Origin: Amycolatopsis sp. DSM 110486
GTDB taxonomy: Bacteria > Actinomycetota > Actinomycetes > Mycobacteriales > Pseudonocardiaceae
Length of the DNA: 64,000 nucleotides
Reading direction: 5' to 3'
NCBI RefSeq assembly: GCF_019468465.1
Contig: NZ_CP080519.1
Location: forward strand, 6,193,001-6,257,000
In this document: positions 8,318 through 16,713 of the stretch, in pieces
How the letters are laid out: each line of letters starts with the position of its first letter
How positions within the stretch are numbered: the first letter of the stretch is position 1
Notes under the pieces: generated by a model
Database searches by the model: none
Seen by the model: only the letters and a program-made list of their open reading frames with translations
Told to the model about the DNA's origin: nothing
Program-made: the position numbers and the translations under genes

Positions 8318-9332
8318 GCAGACCGCCCAGAGTGAGCAGTTGCGCCGTGGCGCCGCCGCCGGTGAACTCGAGGCGTTTGGCCGCCGCGAAGTAGCGGTGC
8401 AGGGGGTGCTCGACGTCAATGCCGACACCGCCGTGCAGGTGCACCGCGGTATGGGCGACGCGGTGGCCGGCTTCGGCGGCCCAGTACTTCGCCGTGGCGA
8501 TCTCGGCGTCGGCGGGCAGGCCTTCAGACAGGCGCCACGCGGCCTGCCACAGCGTGAGCCGCACGGCTTCGACGTCCAGGTAGGCGTCGGCGAGACGCTG
8601 GCGCACGGCCTGGAATCCGCCGAGCACGTGGCCGAACTGCTCGCGCTCACGCGTGTGGGCGGCCGTCAGCTCCAGGGCGCGCTCGACGACGCCCAGCTGC
8701 TGCGCGCACAACCCCACCGCGCCGCGCTGTCGCAACGCTTGACCGACCTCGCCCAGGGCCGTGCCGGGCGCGTCGACGAGCTGGACCAGGCCCGCGTCGG
8801 CGTGGTCGATCGTCTGCTGCGCCGCGACGGAGACGCCGGGGGCGTCGCGTTCGACCAGGAAAACACCGCGCGGGGTTTCGACCAGCAGCGCGTCGGCGAA
8901 CGCCGCGAACGGCACCGCGGTCTGCGTACCGGTGAGCCGTCCGCCGGTCTCGGTGAAGCCGCCGGACGCGACCGCCAGCACGGCGGAACCGCGCGACACC
9001 GGCACCAGCCAGCGCTCCGCCAGCTCCGGCCGGCCCAGCTCCGCGAGCACCGAGGCCGACTGCACCACGGAAGCGCGGTAGGGCAGCGGCGCCACGGCCC
9101 GGCCGATCTCGATCAGCACCGAGCACTGCTCCAGCAAACCGAACCCGCCGCCGCCGACCGCGGCGGGCAGTGCCGCGTCGAGCACGCCCGACTGCGCGAG
9201 CCGCGTCCACAGCGGAGCATCGAAGCCGCCGGACCCGTGCGGCCCCAGCGTTTCCGGCGTCACATGGTCGGCGAGGATGCGGCGAGTCAGTGCGGCGAGG
9301 TCCTGCTGCGCCTCGGTGGGGGAGAAGTCCAC
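8307..9332 (-). CDS. Acyl-CoA dehydrogenase, FadE27/ChsE5-like non-catalytic subunit
   Basis: A 341-aa acyl-CoA dehydrogenase, shorter than typical (about 380) and without a recognisable catalytic glutamate: the helix that carries it in the partner reads QRGAVGLCAQ here. It resembles the beta subunit of the alpha2beta2 sterol-side-chain dehydrogenases of M. tuberculosis (FadE27/ChsE5), which supplies part of the FAD site. The gene lies 10 bp after the catalytic partner. As in M. tuberculosis, the pair is divergent from the mce4 region. Assignment to FadE27 rests on order and composition; activity needs the partner. Substrate (C26 steroid acyl-CoA) is inferred. Confidence 0.82.
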   Translation of the reverse strand: MDFSPTEAQQDLAALTRRILADHVTPETLGPHGSGGFDAPLWTRLAQSGVLDAALPAAVGGGGFGLLEQCSVLIEIGRAVAPLPYRASVVQSASVLAELGRPELAERWLVPVSRGSAVLAVASGGFTETGGRLTGTQTAVPFAAFADALLVETPRGVFLVERDAPGVSVAAQQTIDHADAGLVQLVDAPGTALGEVGQALRQRGAVGLCAQQLGVVERALELTAAHTREREQFGHVLGGFQAVRQRLADAYLDVEAVRLTLWQAAWRLSEGLPADAEIATAKYWAAEAGHRVAHTAVHLHGGVGIDVEHPLHRYFAAAKRLEFTGGGATAQLLTLGGLLTR

Positions 9333-9342
9333 GGCGATGCTC

Positions 9343-10524
9343 CTAACGCGTCACGGGCTGGCCGAGCGCGGCCGCGGCGACGATGTCGCGCTGCACCTCG
9401 TTCGTGCCGCCGCCGAAGGTGAGGATGAGGGCGGAGCGGTGCAGCCGTTCGATGCGGCCGGCCAGCACCGCGCCCGGCGACCCTTCGCGGACGACGGCCG
9501 CCCCGCCGAGCACTTCCATCAGCAGCCGGTAGGCCTCGATCGCGGACTCCGTGCCGAACACCTTCGTCGCCGACGCTTCGGCCGGCCCGAGCTCGCGTTG
9601 CGCCGCCGCCCACGCGATCTGCCAGTTGCGCAGCTTCAGGTACTCCGCGCGGGTGTGCACGCGGGCGAGGTTCAGCCGCACCCACTCGGCGTCGAGCAGC
9701 GGCGCGCCTTCGGGGGTGACGGCGGTGCGCGCCCACTCGATCACGTCGTGCAGTGCCGTGCGCATCGGCGCGGCCGAGGTCAGCGCGACGCGCTCGTGGT
9801 TGAGCTGGTTGGTGATCAGGGGCCAGCCCGCGTTCTCGTCGGCGACACGCGCGCTCACGGGCACGCGCACGTCGTCGTAGTAGGTGGCGCTGGTGCCGGG
9901 ACCCGCGACGGTGTGGACCTTCGTCCAGGAGAACCCGGGTGCCGACGTCGGCACGACGAGCATCGACAGGCCCTTGTGCTTCGGCGCGTCCGGGTCGGTG
10001 CGCGCGGCGAGCCACACGTAATCGGCGTACTCGATGAGGCTGGTCCACATCTTCTGGCCGGTGATCACGTACTCGTCGCCGTCGCGCACCGCGCGCGTGC
10101 GCAGCGAAGCGAGGTCCGTGCCCGCGCCCGGTTCGGAGTAGCCGATGGAGAAGTGCAGGTCGCCGGCGGCGATGCGCGGCAGGTAGAACGCCTTCTGGTC
10201 TTCGGTGCCGTAGCGCATGATGGTGGGCCCGATCGTGTTCACCGTCAGGAAGGGCACGGGCACACCCGCGGCCGCCGCCTCGTCGGTGAACACGAGCTGG
10301 TCGAGCATCGAGCGCGCCTGCCCGCCGTACTCGCGCGGCCAGCCCAGCGCGAGCCATCCGTCCTTGCCCAGCCGGCGCACGATCTCCTTGTACGCCGCGC
10401 CATCGCCGTACTCGCCGCCACTCGCGGCGAGGCTCTCCCGGCGGGCCGGCGTCATCAGCTCGGCGAAGTACTCTCGGAGCTCCGCCGCCAGCTCACGCTG
10501 GGCGTCCGTGTGGTCGATCCGCAC
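9343..10524 (-). CDS. Acyl-CoA dehydrogenase, FadE26/ChsE4-like catalytic subunit
   Basis: A 393-aa FAD-dependent acyl-CoA dehydrogenase. It shows the nucleotide-binding segment GYSEPGAGTDLASL (128-141) and the C-terminal GGGTNEVQRD. The YEGT position of short-chain enzymes is FGGGT here, so the base at that site is missing. Glu244 in NHERVAL lies where isovaleryl-CoA and ChsE-type enzymes carry their catalytic glutamate. This fits the catalytic subunit of a heterotetrameric sterol side-chain dehydrogenase. The GTG start at 10524 has GCGAGG 6 nt upstream. Transcription probably starts at the KstR-operator region 10548-10628, divergent from the alcohol dehydrogenase operon. Confidence 0.86.
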   Translation of the reverse strand: MRIDHTDAQRELAAELREYFAELMTPARRESLAASGGEYGDGAAYKEIVRRLGKDGWLALGWPREYGGQARSMLDQLVFTDEAAAAGVPVPFLTVNTIGPTIMRYGTEDQKAFYLPRIAAGDLHFSIGYSEPGAGTDLASLRTRAVRDGDEYVITGQKMWTSLIEYADYVWLAARTDPDAPKHKGLSMLVVPTSAPGFSWTKVHTVAGPGTSATYYDDVRVPVSARVADENAGWPLITNQLNHERVALTSAAPMRTALHDVIEWARTAVTPEGAPLLDAEWVRLNLARVHTRAEYLKLRNWQIAWAAAQRELGPAEASATKVFGTESAIEAYRLLMEVLGGAAVVREGSPGAVLAGRIERLHRSALILTFGGGTNEVQRDIVAAAALGQPVTR

Positions 10525-10547
10525 CGCTCACCTCGCCACCGGTTGTA

Positions 10548-10561
10548 TAGAACTTGTTCTA
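10548..10561. promoter_or_regulatory. KstR-type operator TAGAACTTGTTCTA
   Basis: The 14-mer fits the KstR consensus TnnAACnnGTTnnA at every fixed position, and the outer 6 bp on each side are perfectly palindromic. KstR is the TetR-family repressor of sterol catabolism in Mycobacterium and Rhodococcus. The site sits between the divergent FadE pair and the dehydrogenase/mce4 array, 23 bp from the FadE26-like start. Confidence 0.8.
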
Positions 10562-10614
10562 TTTGTAGCAGTCGGACCAGCAATAAGGAAGGCGTCACGA
10601 GCCTTGCCTGAAAC

Positions 10615-10628
10615 GAGAACAGATTCTA
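10615..10628. promoter_or_regulatory. Second, weaker KstR-like site
   Basis: GAGAACAGATTCTA keeps AGAAC and TTCTA but departs from the KstR consensus at the first base and at the G of GTT. It lies 41 bp before the alcohol dehydrogenase start and could give cooperative or separate control of the plus-strand operon. Confidence 0.4.
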
Positions 10629-10669
10629 GTCTGGGCTCATTCTGGCAGGCTTCGACGAGGAGGCTCGCG

Positions 10670-11758
10670 GTGAGAGCAGCCGTATTGAACGCGATCGGCG
10701 ACGACAAGCTGGAGCTGCGGGACGACGTCACCACCGTCGATCCGGGCCCGGACGAGGTCCGGATCCGGGTGCGGGCGTCGGGCATCTGCCACAGCGACCT
10801 CTCCGCGATGGACGGCACGCTGCCCGCCCTCACACCCGGCGTCGTCGGCCACGAGGGTTCGGGCGAAGTCCTCGAAGTCGGCTCCGCGGTCACGCATCTC
10901 GTGCCGGGCGACCACGTCACCGTCTCGTTCGTCCCGCCGTGCGGCGCGTGCGCCAACTGCCTGCGGGGGCAGCCGAACCTGTGCGCCGTGCACGCGATCG
11001 CCGCGTTCACGACGCCGCGGTTCCGCCTCGGCGACACGCCGCTGTTCGGCTACGCGGGGCTCGGCACGTTCGCCGACGAGGTCGTGGTTCCCTCGTCCGG
11101 CGCGATCAAAGTCGACGCCGACGTGCCGTTCGAGACGGCCGCGCTGATCGCGTGCGGTGTGCTCACCGGCGTCGGTTCCGTGCTCAACACCGCGCAGGTG
11201 GAGCCGGGCTCCACGGTCGTGGTCTTCGGCTGTGGCGGCGTCGGGATCTCCGTGATCCAGGGCGCGCGCATCGCCGGCGCGGCCACGATCGTCGCCGTGG
11301 ATCCGGTGGAGGGCAAGCATTCCGTCGCGCAACGCTTCGGGGCCACCCACGCCGTGACGCCGGAGCACCTCGACCAGCTCAAGGGTGAGCTGACCGGTGG
11401 CGAGGGCTTTGACTACGCCTTCGACGTGGTCGGGGCGCCCGCCACGATCCGTGCCGGCTGGGACGCCGCACGCCGCGGTGGTGCGGTCGTGGTCGTCGGC
11501 GCCGGGCGCGGAGACGCGATGGTGTCGTTCAGCGCGCAGGAGCTTTTCTTGCACGACAAGAAGATCCTCGGCTCGTTCTACGGTTCGTCACACGTCCATC
11601 GCGACACCGCGACCATGCTGCGGTTCTGGCGCGCCGGGCTGCTCGACCTCGACGGCATGATCTCGCGCCGCCTCACCTTCGCCGACATCAACGACGGCCT
11701 CGGCCTCCTGCGCGAAGGCAGCACCGACGTGATCCGCCAGGTGGTGACGCTGGCGTGA
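10670..11758 (+). CDS. Zinc-dependent alcohol dehydrogenase
   Basis: A 362-aa medium-chain NAD(P)-dependent dehydrogenase. It has the catalytic zinc ligands Cys40 (GICHSD) and His61-Glu62 (GHEGSG). Four structural-zinc cysteines (91, 94, 97, 105) lie in PPCGACANCLRGQPNLC, and the Rossmann motif GCGGVG is in the second half. The GTG at 10670 follows a strong GAGGAGG site. It heads a same-strand array with two SDRs, an aldehyde dehydrogenase and the mce4 genes behind KstR-like sites. A role in oxidising a sterol-derived alcohol, for example a side-chain or C26 alcohol, is plausible but not shown. The last 4 bp overlap the next gene (GTGA). Confidence 0.88.
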   Translation: MRAAVLNAIGDDKLELRDDVTTVDPGPDEVRIRVRASGICHSDLSAMDGTLPALTPGVVGHEGSGEVLEVGSAVTHLVPGDHVTVSFVPPCGACANCLRGQPNLCAVHAIAAFTTPRFRLGDTPLFGYAGLGTFADEVVVPSSGAIKVDADVPFETAALIACGVLTGVGSVLNTAQVEPGSTVVVFGCGGVGISVIQGARIAGAATIVAVDPVEGKHSVAQRFGATHAVTPEHLDQLKGELTGGEGFDYAFDVVGAPATIRAGWDAARRGGAVVVVGAGRGDAMVSFSAQELFLHDKKILGSFYGSSHVHRDTATMLRFWRAGLLDLDGMISRRLTFADINDGLGLLREGSTDVIRQVVTLA

Positions 11759-12636
11759 GCCTCGACGGCAAGGTCGCGATCGTCACCGGAGCCGCCGCCG
11801 GCCTCGGCCGCGCGGAGGCGCTCGCCCTCGCGCGCGAAGGCGCGGCGGTGGTGGTCAACGACGTCACCGAAGCCGGCGAAGTCGTCGAAGAGATCGAAGC
11901 GGGCGGCGGCAAAGCCCTTGCGGTGGCGGGCGACGTCTCCGAAACCGCCACCGCGCAGGAACTGCTCACCGCCGCCGTCGACCACTTCGGCGGTCTCGAC
12001 ATCGTGGTCAACAACGCCGGTGTCCTGCGCGACCGCATGCTGTTCTCGATGACCGACGCCGAGTGGGACCAGGTCATCGCCGTCCATCTGCGCGGCCACT
12101 TCCTGCTCTCCCGCGCCGCCGCGAGACACTGGCGCGAACGCTCCAAAGTGGACGGAAAACCGGTCTACGGACGGCTGGTGAACACCGCGTCCGAAGCCTT
12201 CCTCGTCGGCTCGCCCGGCCAGCCCAACTACTCCGCCGCCAAGGCCGGCATCGCCGCGCTCACGGTGTCCGCCGCGCATGGGCTCGCGAAGTACGGCGTG
12301 CGCGCCAACACGATCTGCCCCCGCGCCCGCACGGCGATGACGGCGGACGTCTTCGGCGAGGCGCCCGAAAACGGCCTCGATCCGCTGTCGGTCGAGCACG
12401 TCGCCCCGTTCGTGGCCTTCCTCGCCTCGCCCGCGGCCGACCACGTCAACGGCCAGGTTTTCGTCGTCCACGGCGGCATGGTCGCGCTGCTGCGTCCGCC
12501 TTCGGTCGAGCAGCGCTTCGACACCGCGCACGGCACGTGGACCCCCACCGAGCTGGCGGAGACGGTCGGCGCCCATTTCGCCGGCCGCGACCCGGAGCGG
12601 ATGTTCGCCGCCACTGAGCTCCTCACCCTGCCCTGA
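11755..12636 (+). CDS. Short-chain dehydrogenase/reductase
   Basis: A 293-aa classical SDR with TGAAAGLG (11-18), NNAG (86-89), Ser146 and the catalytic Tyr159-x3-Lys163 (YSAAK). It resembles SDRs in mycobacterial sterol-degradation clusters (Rv3548c/Rv3559c and hsd4A-like), which act on hydroxysteroids or hydroxyacyl-CoA side chains. The C-terminus of about 40 residues after GGMVALL is longer than in simple FabG proteins. In M. tuberculosis an SDR gene (hsd4A-like) also precedes yrbE4A. The GTG start overlaps the upstream TGA. The exact substrate cannot be read from the sequence. Confidence 0.86.
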   Translation: MSLDGKVAIVTGAAAGLGRAEALALAREGAAVVVNDVTEAGEVVEEIEAGGGKALAVAGDVSETATAQELLTAAVDHFGGLDIVVNNAGVLRDRMLFSMTDAEWDQVIAVHLRGHFLLSRAAARHWRERSKVDGKPVYGRLVNTASEAFLVGSPGQPNYSAAKAGIAALTVSAAHGLAKYGVRANTICPRARTAMTADVFGEAPENGLDPLSVEHVAPFVAFLASPAADHVNGQVFVVHGGMVALLRPPSVEQRFDTAHGTWTPTELAETVGAHFAGRDPERMFAATELLTLP

Positions 12637-12652
12637 CCTCCCGGGAGACCTC

Positions 12653-14155
12653 ATGACGCTCACCGTGTTACCCCACCGCGACGAAGCCGGGCTCAAGGCC
12701 GGGCAGCTGTTCATCGGCGGCGAGTGGACACCCGCGCGTGACGGCGCGACCTGGACCCACCTGCACCCCGCCACCAGCGAGGAGATCGGCGAGTTCGCCG
12801 TGGCCGGGGCCGCCGACGTCGACGACGCCGTGGCCGCCGCGCGCGCGGCGTTCGCGACCTGGGGAACCTCGCGCGCGAGCACCCGCATCGCCGTTTTGCT
12901 GAAGTACGCCGAGCTGCTGCGCGCCCACGCCGACGAGCTGCGCGCGCTGCAGGCCCTGGACAACAGCGTGCCGCTGTCCTTCGGCGCCATTTACGCGACG
13001 TCGGTGGCCGCCGCGGCCGACGTGTTCACCCACCACGCCGGCTGGGTCGACAAGGCGGGCGGCCAGACGCTCCCGCCCTACCAGGGCGGCGACCACCTGG
13101 CCCTGACCTTCCGTGAGCCGATCGGCGTGGTCGGGGCGATCCTGCCGTGGAACGCCCCGTTCCTGCTCTTCGCGCAGAAGGTCGCGCCGGCGCTCGGCGC
13201 GGGCTGCACGGTGGTGCTGAAGGCTTCGGAGTACGCGTCGTTCGCCGTGATCCGCATGGTCGAGCTGCTCGCCGAGGCGGGGTTGCCCACGGGCGTGCTC
13301 AACCTGATGACCGGCCCCGGCGACCCGACGGGCGAGCGGCTCATCACGCACCCGGACGTGGACAAGGTCAGCTTCACCGGCAGCCGCGCCGTGGGCAAAC
13401 GCATCGTCGAGGCGTCGGCGGGCACGCTCAAGCGCGTGTCGCTGGAGCTCGGTGGCAAGAGCCCCGCCATCGTGTTCCCCGACGCGCCCAACGTCGGCCT
13501 CGCGGCGATGACCACGATGGGCGCGGTCACCATGGGCCTGTCGGGCCAGGCGTGCGTGGCCAACACCCGCGCGCTGGTCCACCGCGACGTCTACGACGAG
13601 TTCCTCGCCGCCGCGCAGGGCATGGCGGCGGCCGTGACGTACGGCGACCCGTTCGACCCGACGGTGATCTCGTGCCCGCTCGTGAACGGCCGCCAGCTCG
13701 AGCGCGTGCTCGGCTACATCGAGAAGGGCAAGGCCGAGGGCCGGCTCGTCACCGGCGGCAAACGGCTCGACGGCGACTACGCCAACGGGAACTTCGTGGC
13801 CCCGACGATCTTCGCCGACGTGGACAACCACGCCACCATCGCGCAGGAAGAGATCTTCGGGCCCGTACTGGCCGTCGTCCCGTTCGGCTCGGAAGAAGAA
13901 GCGATCACGCTTGCCAACGACACCGAGTACGGCCTCGGCGCCGGTCTCTTCACCGCCGACTCCGCCCGCGCGTTCCGCGTGGCCCGGCGGCTGCGCGCGG
14001 GCACGATCGGCGTCAACGGCTTCCAGGTCGAGCCGCACCTGCCCTTCGGCGGCTTCAAGCAGTCGGGCCTCGGCCGTGAGGGCGGGCTCTCGGCATTCGA
14101 GGCCTACACCGAGCTCAAGACCGTGCTCATGCCGCTCGGCGAGGAGCTGATGTAG
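12653..14155 (+). CDS. NAD(P)-dependent aldehyde dehydrogenase
   Basis: A 500-aa ALDH-superfamily enzyme oxidising an aldehyde to an acid. It shows PWN with Asn167, Lys190, the general base Glu265 in LELGGKS and the nucleophile Cys301 in GQACVAN. Length is standard. The ATG at 12653 has a GGGAGA site. It lies 16 bp after the SDR gene, and its stop overlaps the next GTG by one base. Together with the alcohol dehydrogenase it could convert an alcohol through the aldehyde to an acid ready for CoA activation. In this KstR-linked setting a sterol side-chain or a propanol-type intermediate are possible substrates (inference). Confidence 0.88.
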   Translation: MTLTVLPHRDEAGLKAGQLFIGGEWTPARDGATWTHLHPATSEEIGEFAVAGAADVDDAVAAARAAFATWGTSRASTRIAVLLKYAELLRAHADELRALQALDNSVPLSFGAIYATSVAAAADVFTHHAGWVDKAGGQTLPPYQGGDHLALTFREPIGVVGAILPWNAPFLLFAQKVAPALGAGCTVVLKASEYASFAVIRMVELLAEAGLPTGVLNLMTGPGDPTGERLITHPDVDKVSFTGSRAVGKRIVEASAGTLKRVSLELGGKSPAIVFPDAPNVGLAAMTTMGAVTMGLSGQACVANTRALVHRDVYDEFLAAAQGMAAAVTYGDPFDPTVISCPLVNGRQLERVLGYIEKGKAEGRLVTGGKRLDGDYANGNFVAPTIFADVDNHATIAQEEIFGPVLAVVPFGSEEEAITLANDTEYGLGAGLFTADSARAFRVARRLRAGTIGVNGFQVEPHLPFGGFKQSGLGREGGLSAFEAYTELKTVLMPLGEELM

Positions 14156-14913
14156 TGGGCCGGCTCGACGGCCGCGTCGCCCTCGTGACCGGCGCGGCGC
14201 GGGGCCAGGGCGCGGCGGCCGCACGCGCGTTCGTGGCCGAGGGCGCGCGGGTGGTGATCGCCGACGTGCTCGACGCCGAAGGCAAGCAGCTCGCCGCCGA
14301 CCTCGGCGACGCGGCCGTGTTCCAGCACCTCGACGTGGGCGACGAGGACGGCTGGACGGCCGCGGTCGAGCGGACCGTCACCGAGTTCGGGCCGCCGACG
14401 GTGCTCGTGAACAACGCCGGCGTGCTGCATTTCGCCGAACTGCAGAGCACCACGCTGGCCGACTACGAACGCGTGGTGCGCGTGAACCAGATCGGGGCGT
14501 TTCTCGGGATGCGGTCGGTCGTTGAACCGATGACCGGGGCCGGTGGCGGCTCCATCGTCAACGTGTCCTCTGTGGAGGGACTTGCCGGGATGCCGTTCCT
14601 CGTCGCCTACACCGCGAGCAAGTTCGCGATCCGCGGGATGACCAAGGTCGCCGCGCTGGAGCTGGGCAAGCGTGGCATCCGGGTGAACTCGGTCCACCCC
14701 GGCATGATCGACACACAGATGGTTTCCGAGGCCGCCGGCACCGACGTGGACGTGTCGTGGGTCGGCAAGAAGGTGGCGCTCGGCCGGGTCGGGCGGGCCG
14801 ACGAGATCGCGCCGCTGCTGGTGTTCCTGGCGAGTGACGAGAGTTCGTACTGCACCGGGAGCGAGTTCGTAGCGGATGGGGGAGCTACGGCGACTCATGC
14901 GTTAAAAGTCTGA
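14155..14913 (+). CDS. 3-alpha/20-beta-hydroxysteroid dehydrogenase-like SDR
   Basis: A 252-aa SDR with TGAARGQG (12-19), NNAG (86-89), Ser138/139 and Tyr152-x3-Lys156 (YTASK). It closely resembles 3-alpha,20-beta-hydroxysteroid dehydrogenases such as M. tuberculosis FabG3 (Rv2002), including the segments SSVEGLAG and LASDESSYCTGSEFV. A hydroxysteroid substrate fits the sterol context, but 3-oxoacyl reduction cannot be excluded. The GTG start overlaps the ALDH stop by one base. The next gene follows after 143 bp. That gap holds a small hairpin (GGAGC-GAA-GCTCC, 14919-14931) and no recognisable KstR site. Confidence 0.86.
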   Translation: MGRLDGRVALVTGAARGQGAAAARAFVAEGARVVIADVLDAEGKQLAADLGDAAVFQHLDVGDEDGWTAAVERTVTEFGPPTVLVNNAGVLHFAELQSTTLADYERVVRVNQIGAFLGMRSVVEPMTGAGGGSIVNVSSVEGLAGMPFLVAYTASKFAIRGMTKVAALELGKRGIRVNSVHPGMIDTQMVSEAAGTDVDVSWVGKKVALGRVGRADEIAPLLVFLASDESSYCTGSEFVADGGATATHALKV

Positions 14914-15056
14914 CCAGCGGAGCGAAGCTCCTCCGTTGAGGGCGGCGGTGGGGGCATGGATGGAGTGATCCACACGACTGAGAGCGAGTAGTGAACACCG
15001 CTAACGGAACTCGGGCGGGAGGTATGGACAAGACTCGGGGGTGACTACTGGGAGGT

Positions 15057-15851
15057 GTGGTGAGCGACAGCGGCTCGATCACCCTCCCGGGCACCGCGGC
15101 GCTGACCCAGGTCGGCCGGCTCGCCACGCTGTCCTGGGAGGTGCTGCGGGCGGTCTTCCGGCGTCCGTTCCAGTTCCGCGAATGGATCCAGCAGTGCTGG
15201 TTCTTCGCGAGTGTCACGATCCTGCCGACGGCGCTGGTCGCCATCCCGTTCGGGGCCGTGATCGCGCTCCAGCTGGGGTCGCTGACCACGCAGATCGGCG
15301 CGCAGTCGTTCACAGGGGCCGCGAGCGCGCTCGCCATCGTGCAGCAGGCCGCCCCGCTGATCACGGCGCTGCTCGTGGCCGGCGCAGGAGGAAGCGCGGT
15401 CTGTGCCGATATAGGCGCGCGCAAGATCCGTGAAGAGATCGACGCGATGGAAGTGCTCGGCGTCAACCCGATCCAGCGCATCGTCGTGCCGCGCGTGCTG
15501 GCCGCGATCGTGGTGTCGGTGCTGCTCAACGGCCTGGTCAGCGTGGTCGGGGTGCTCGGCGGCTACTTCTTCAACGTCGTGCTGCAGGGCGGCACGCCGG
15601 GCGCGTACCTGGCCAGCTTCAACGCGCTGGCCCAGGTGCCGGATCTGTGGATCAGCGAGATCAAGGCGTTCCTCTACGGCTTCGTCGCCGGCGTGGTCGC
15701 GGCCTTCCGCGGCCTGAACCCCGCGGGCGGGCCGAAGGGCGTGGGCGACGCGGTGAACCAGGCCGTGGTGATCACGTTCCTGCTGCTGTTCCTCATCAAC
15801 GTCGTGCTGACCGCGATCTATCTCAAGATCGTGCCGCCGAAGGCGCTGTGA
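15057..15851 (+). CDS. yrbE4A: YrbE/MlaE-family permease, YrbE4A-like
   Basis: Integral membrane permease (264 aa) of the Mce lipid-import complex, homologous to MlaE. It has about five to six hydrophobic segments and the conserved cytoplasmic coupling region EEIDAMEVLGVNPIQRIVVPR that contacts the MceG ATPase. Two adjacent GTGs (15057, 15060) follow GGGAGG; the second has the better spacing. It is the first gene of a yrbE4A-yrbE4B-mce4A-F-mas array. In M. tuberculosis the Mce4 system imports cholesterol. Assignment to the Mce4 class here rests on the neighbouring sterol genes. No ATPase gene (MceG) is present; in mycobacteria it is also unlinked. Confidence 0.9.
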   Translation: MVSDSGSITLPGTAALTQVGRLATLSWEVLRAVFRRPFQFREWIQQCWFFASVTILPTALVAIPFGAVIALQLGSLTTQIGAQSFTGAASALAIVQQAAPLITALLVAGAGGSAVCADIGARKIREEIDAMEVLGVNPIQRIVVPRVLAAIVVSVLLNGLVSVVGVLGGYFFNVVLQGGTPGAYLASFNALAQVPDLWISEIKAFLYGFVAGVVAAFRGLNPAGGPKGVGDAVNQAVVITFLLLFLINVVLTAIYLKIVPPKAL

Positions 15852-15852
15852 C

Positions 15853-16713
15853 GTGACCGCCGAACCGATCGAGGCCCCCGCGCTGTCCGACCGGACGCTC
15901 GAGATCATCGCGCGCCCGGGCGCGAGCCTGGAAGGCCTCGGGCGCCAGCTGTCGTTCTACGGCCGCGCGCTCGCCTGGTCGCCGCGCACGATCCGCCGCT
16001 ACGGCCACGAGACCCGGCGGCTGCTCACCGAAGTCTGCTTCGGCACGGGCGGGCTCGCGGTGATCGGCGGCACGCTCGGCGTGATGATCGGCATGACGCT
16101 GTTCACCGGGCTCATCGTGGGCCTGCAGGGCTACTCCGCGCTCAACCAGCTCGGCACCGCCGCGCTCACCGGGTTCATCTCCGCGTACTTCAACACCCGC
16201 GAGGTCGCGCCGCTCTCGGCCGGGCTCGCGCTGTCGGCGACCGTCGGCTGCGGCTTCACCGCACAGCTCGGCGCGATGCGGATCTCCGAGGAGATCGACG
16301 CGCTCGAGGTGATGGCCGTGCCGAGCATGCCCTACCTCGTGACCACGCGCGTGCTCGCCGGGGTGACCGCGGTGATCCCGCTGTACGCGATCGGCCTGCT
16401 TTCGTCCTACCTCGCGTCGCGCCAGATCACCATCTGGCTCTACGGCCAGTCGGCCGGCACCTACGACCACTACTTCACGCTGTTCTTGCCCCCTGAAGAC
16501 GTGTTGTGGTCCTTCGCCAAGGTGATCGTGTTCAGCGTGATCGTGATCCTCTCCCATTGCTATTACGGCTATACCGCCGACGGCGGGCCGGCCGGCGTCG
16601 GCGTGGCGGTGGGCCGCGCGGTGCGCACGTCGATCGTGCTGATCTCGGTGCTCGACTTCTTCCTCAGTCTCGCGATCTGGGGCGCCAATACCACCGTGCG
16701 GATCTCCGGATGA
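15853..16713 (+). CDS. yrbE4B: YrbE/MlaE-family permease, YrbE4B-like
   Basis: Second permease subunit (286 aa) of the Mce importer. It has the same fold as YrbE4A, with the coupling segment EEIDALEVMAVPSMPYLVTTR and about five membrane segments. The N-terminal 60 residues are cytoplasmic and longer than in YrbE4A, as is usual for YrbE-B proteins. One base separates it from the yrbE4A stop, and its TGA overlaps the mce4A ATG. A YrbE heterodimer is expected to form the inner-membrane channel beneath the Mce hexamer. Confidence 0.9.
   Translation: MTAEPIEAPALSDRTLEIIARPGASLEGLGRQLSFYGRALAWSPRTIRRYGHETRRLLTEVCFGTGGLAVIGGTLGVMIGMTLFTGLIVGLQGYSALNQLGTAALTGFISAYFNTREVAPLSAGLALSATVGCGFTAQLGAMRISEEIDALEVMAVPSMPYLVTTRVLAGVTAVIPLYAIGLLSSYLASRQITIWLYGQSAGTYDHYFTLFLPPEDVLWSFAKVIVFSVIVILSHCYYGYTADGGPAGVGVAVGRAVRTSIVLISVLDFFLSLAIWGANTTVRISG

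Noticed and set aside
14919..14931. GGAGC-GAA-GCTCC as terminator splitting the sterol array
   Set aside because: Only a 5-bp stem without T-tract, so a weak terminator at best. It does not prove separate transcription of the mce4 genes.
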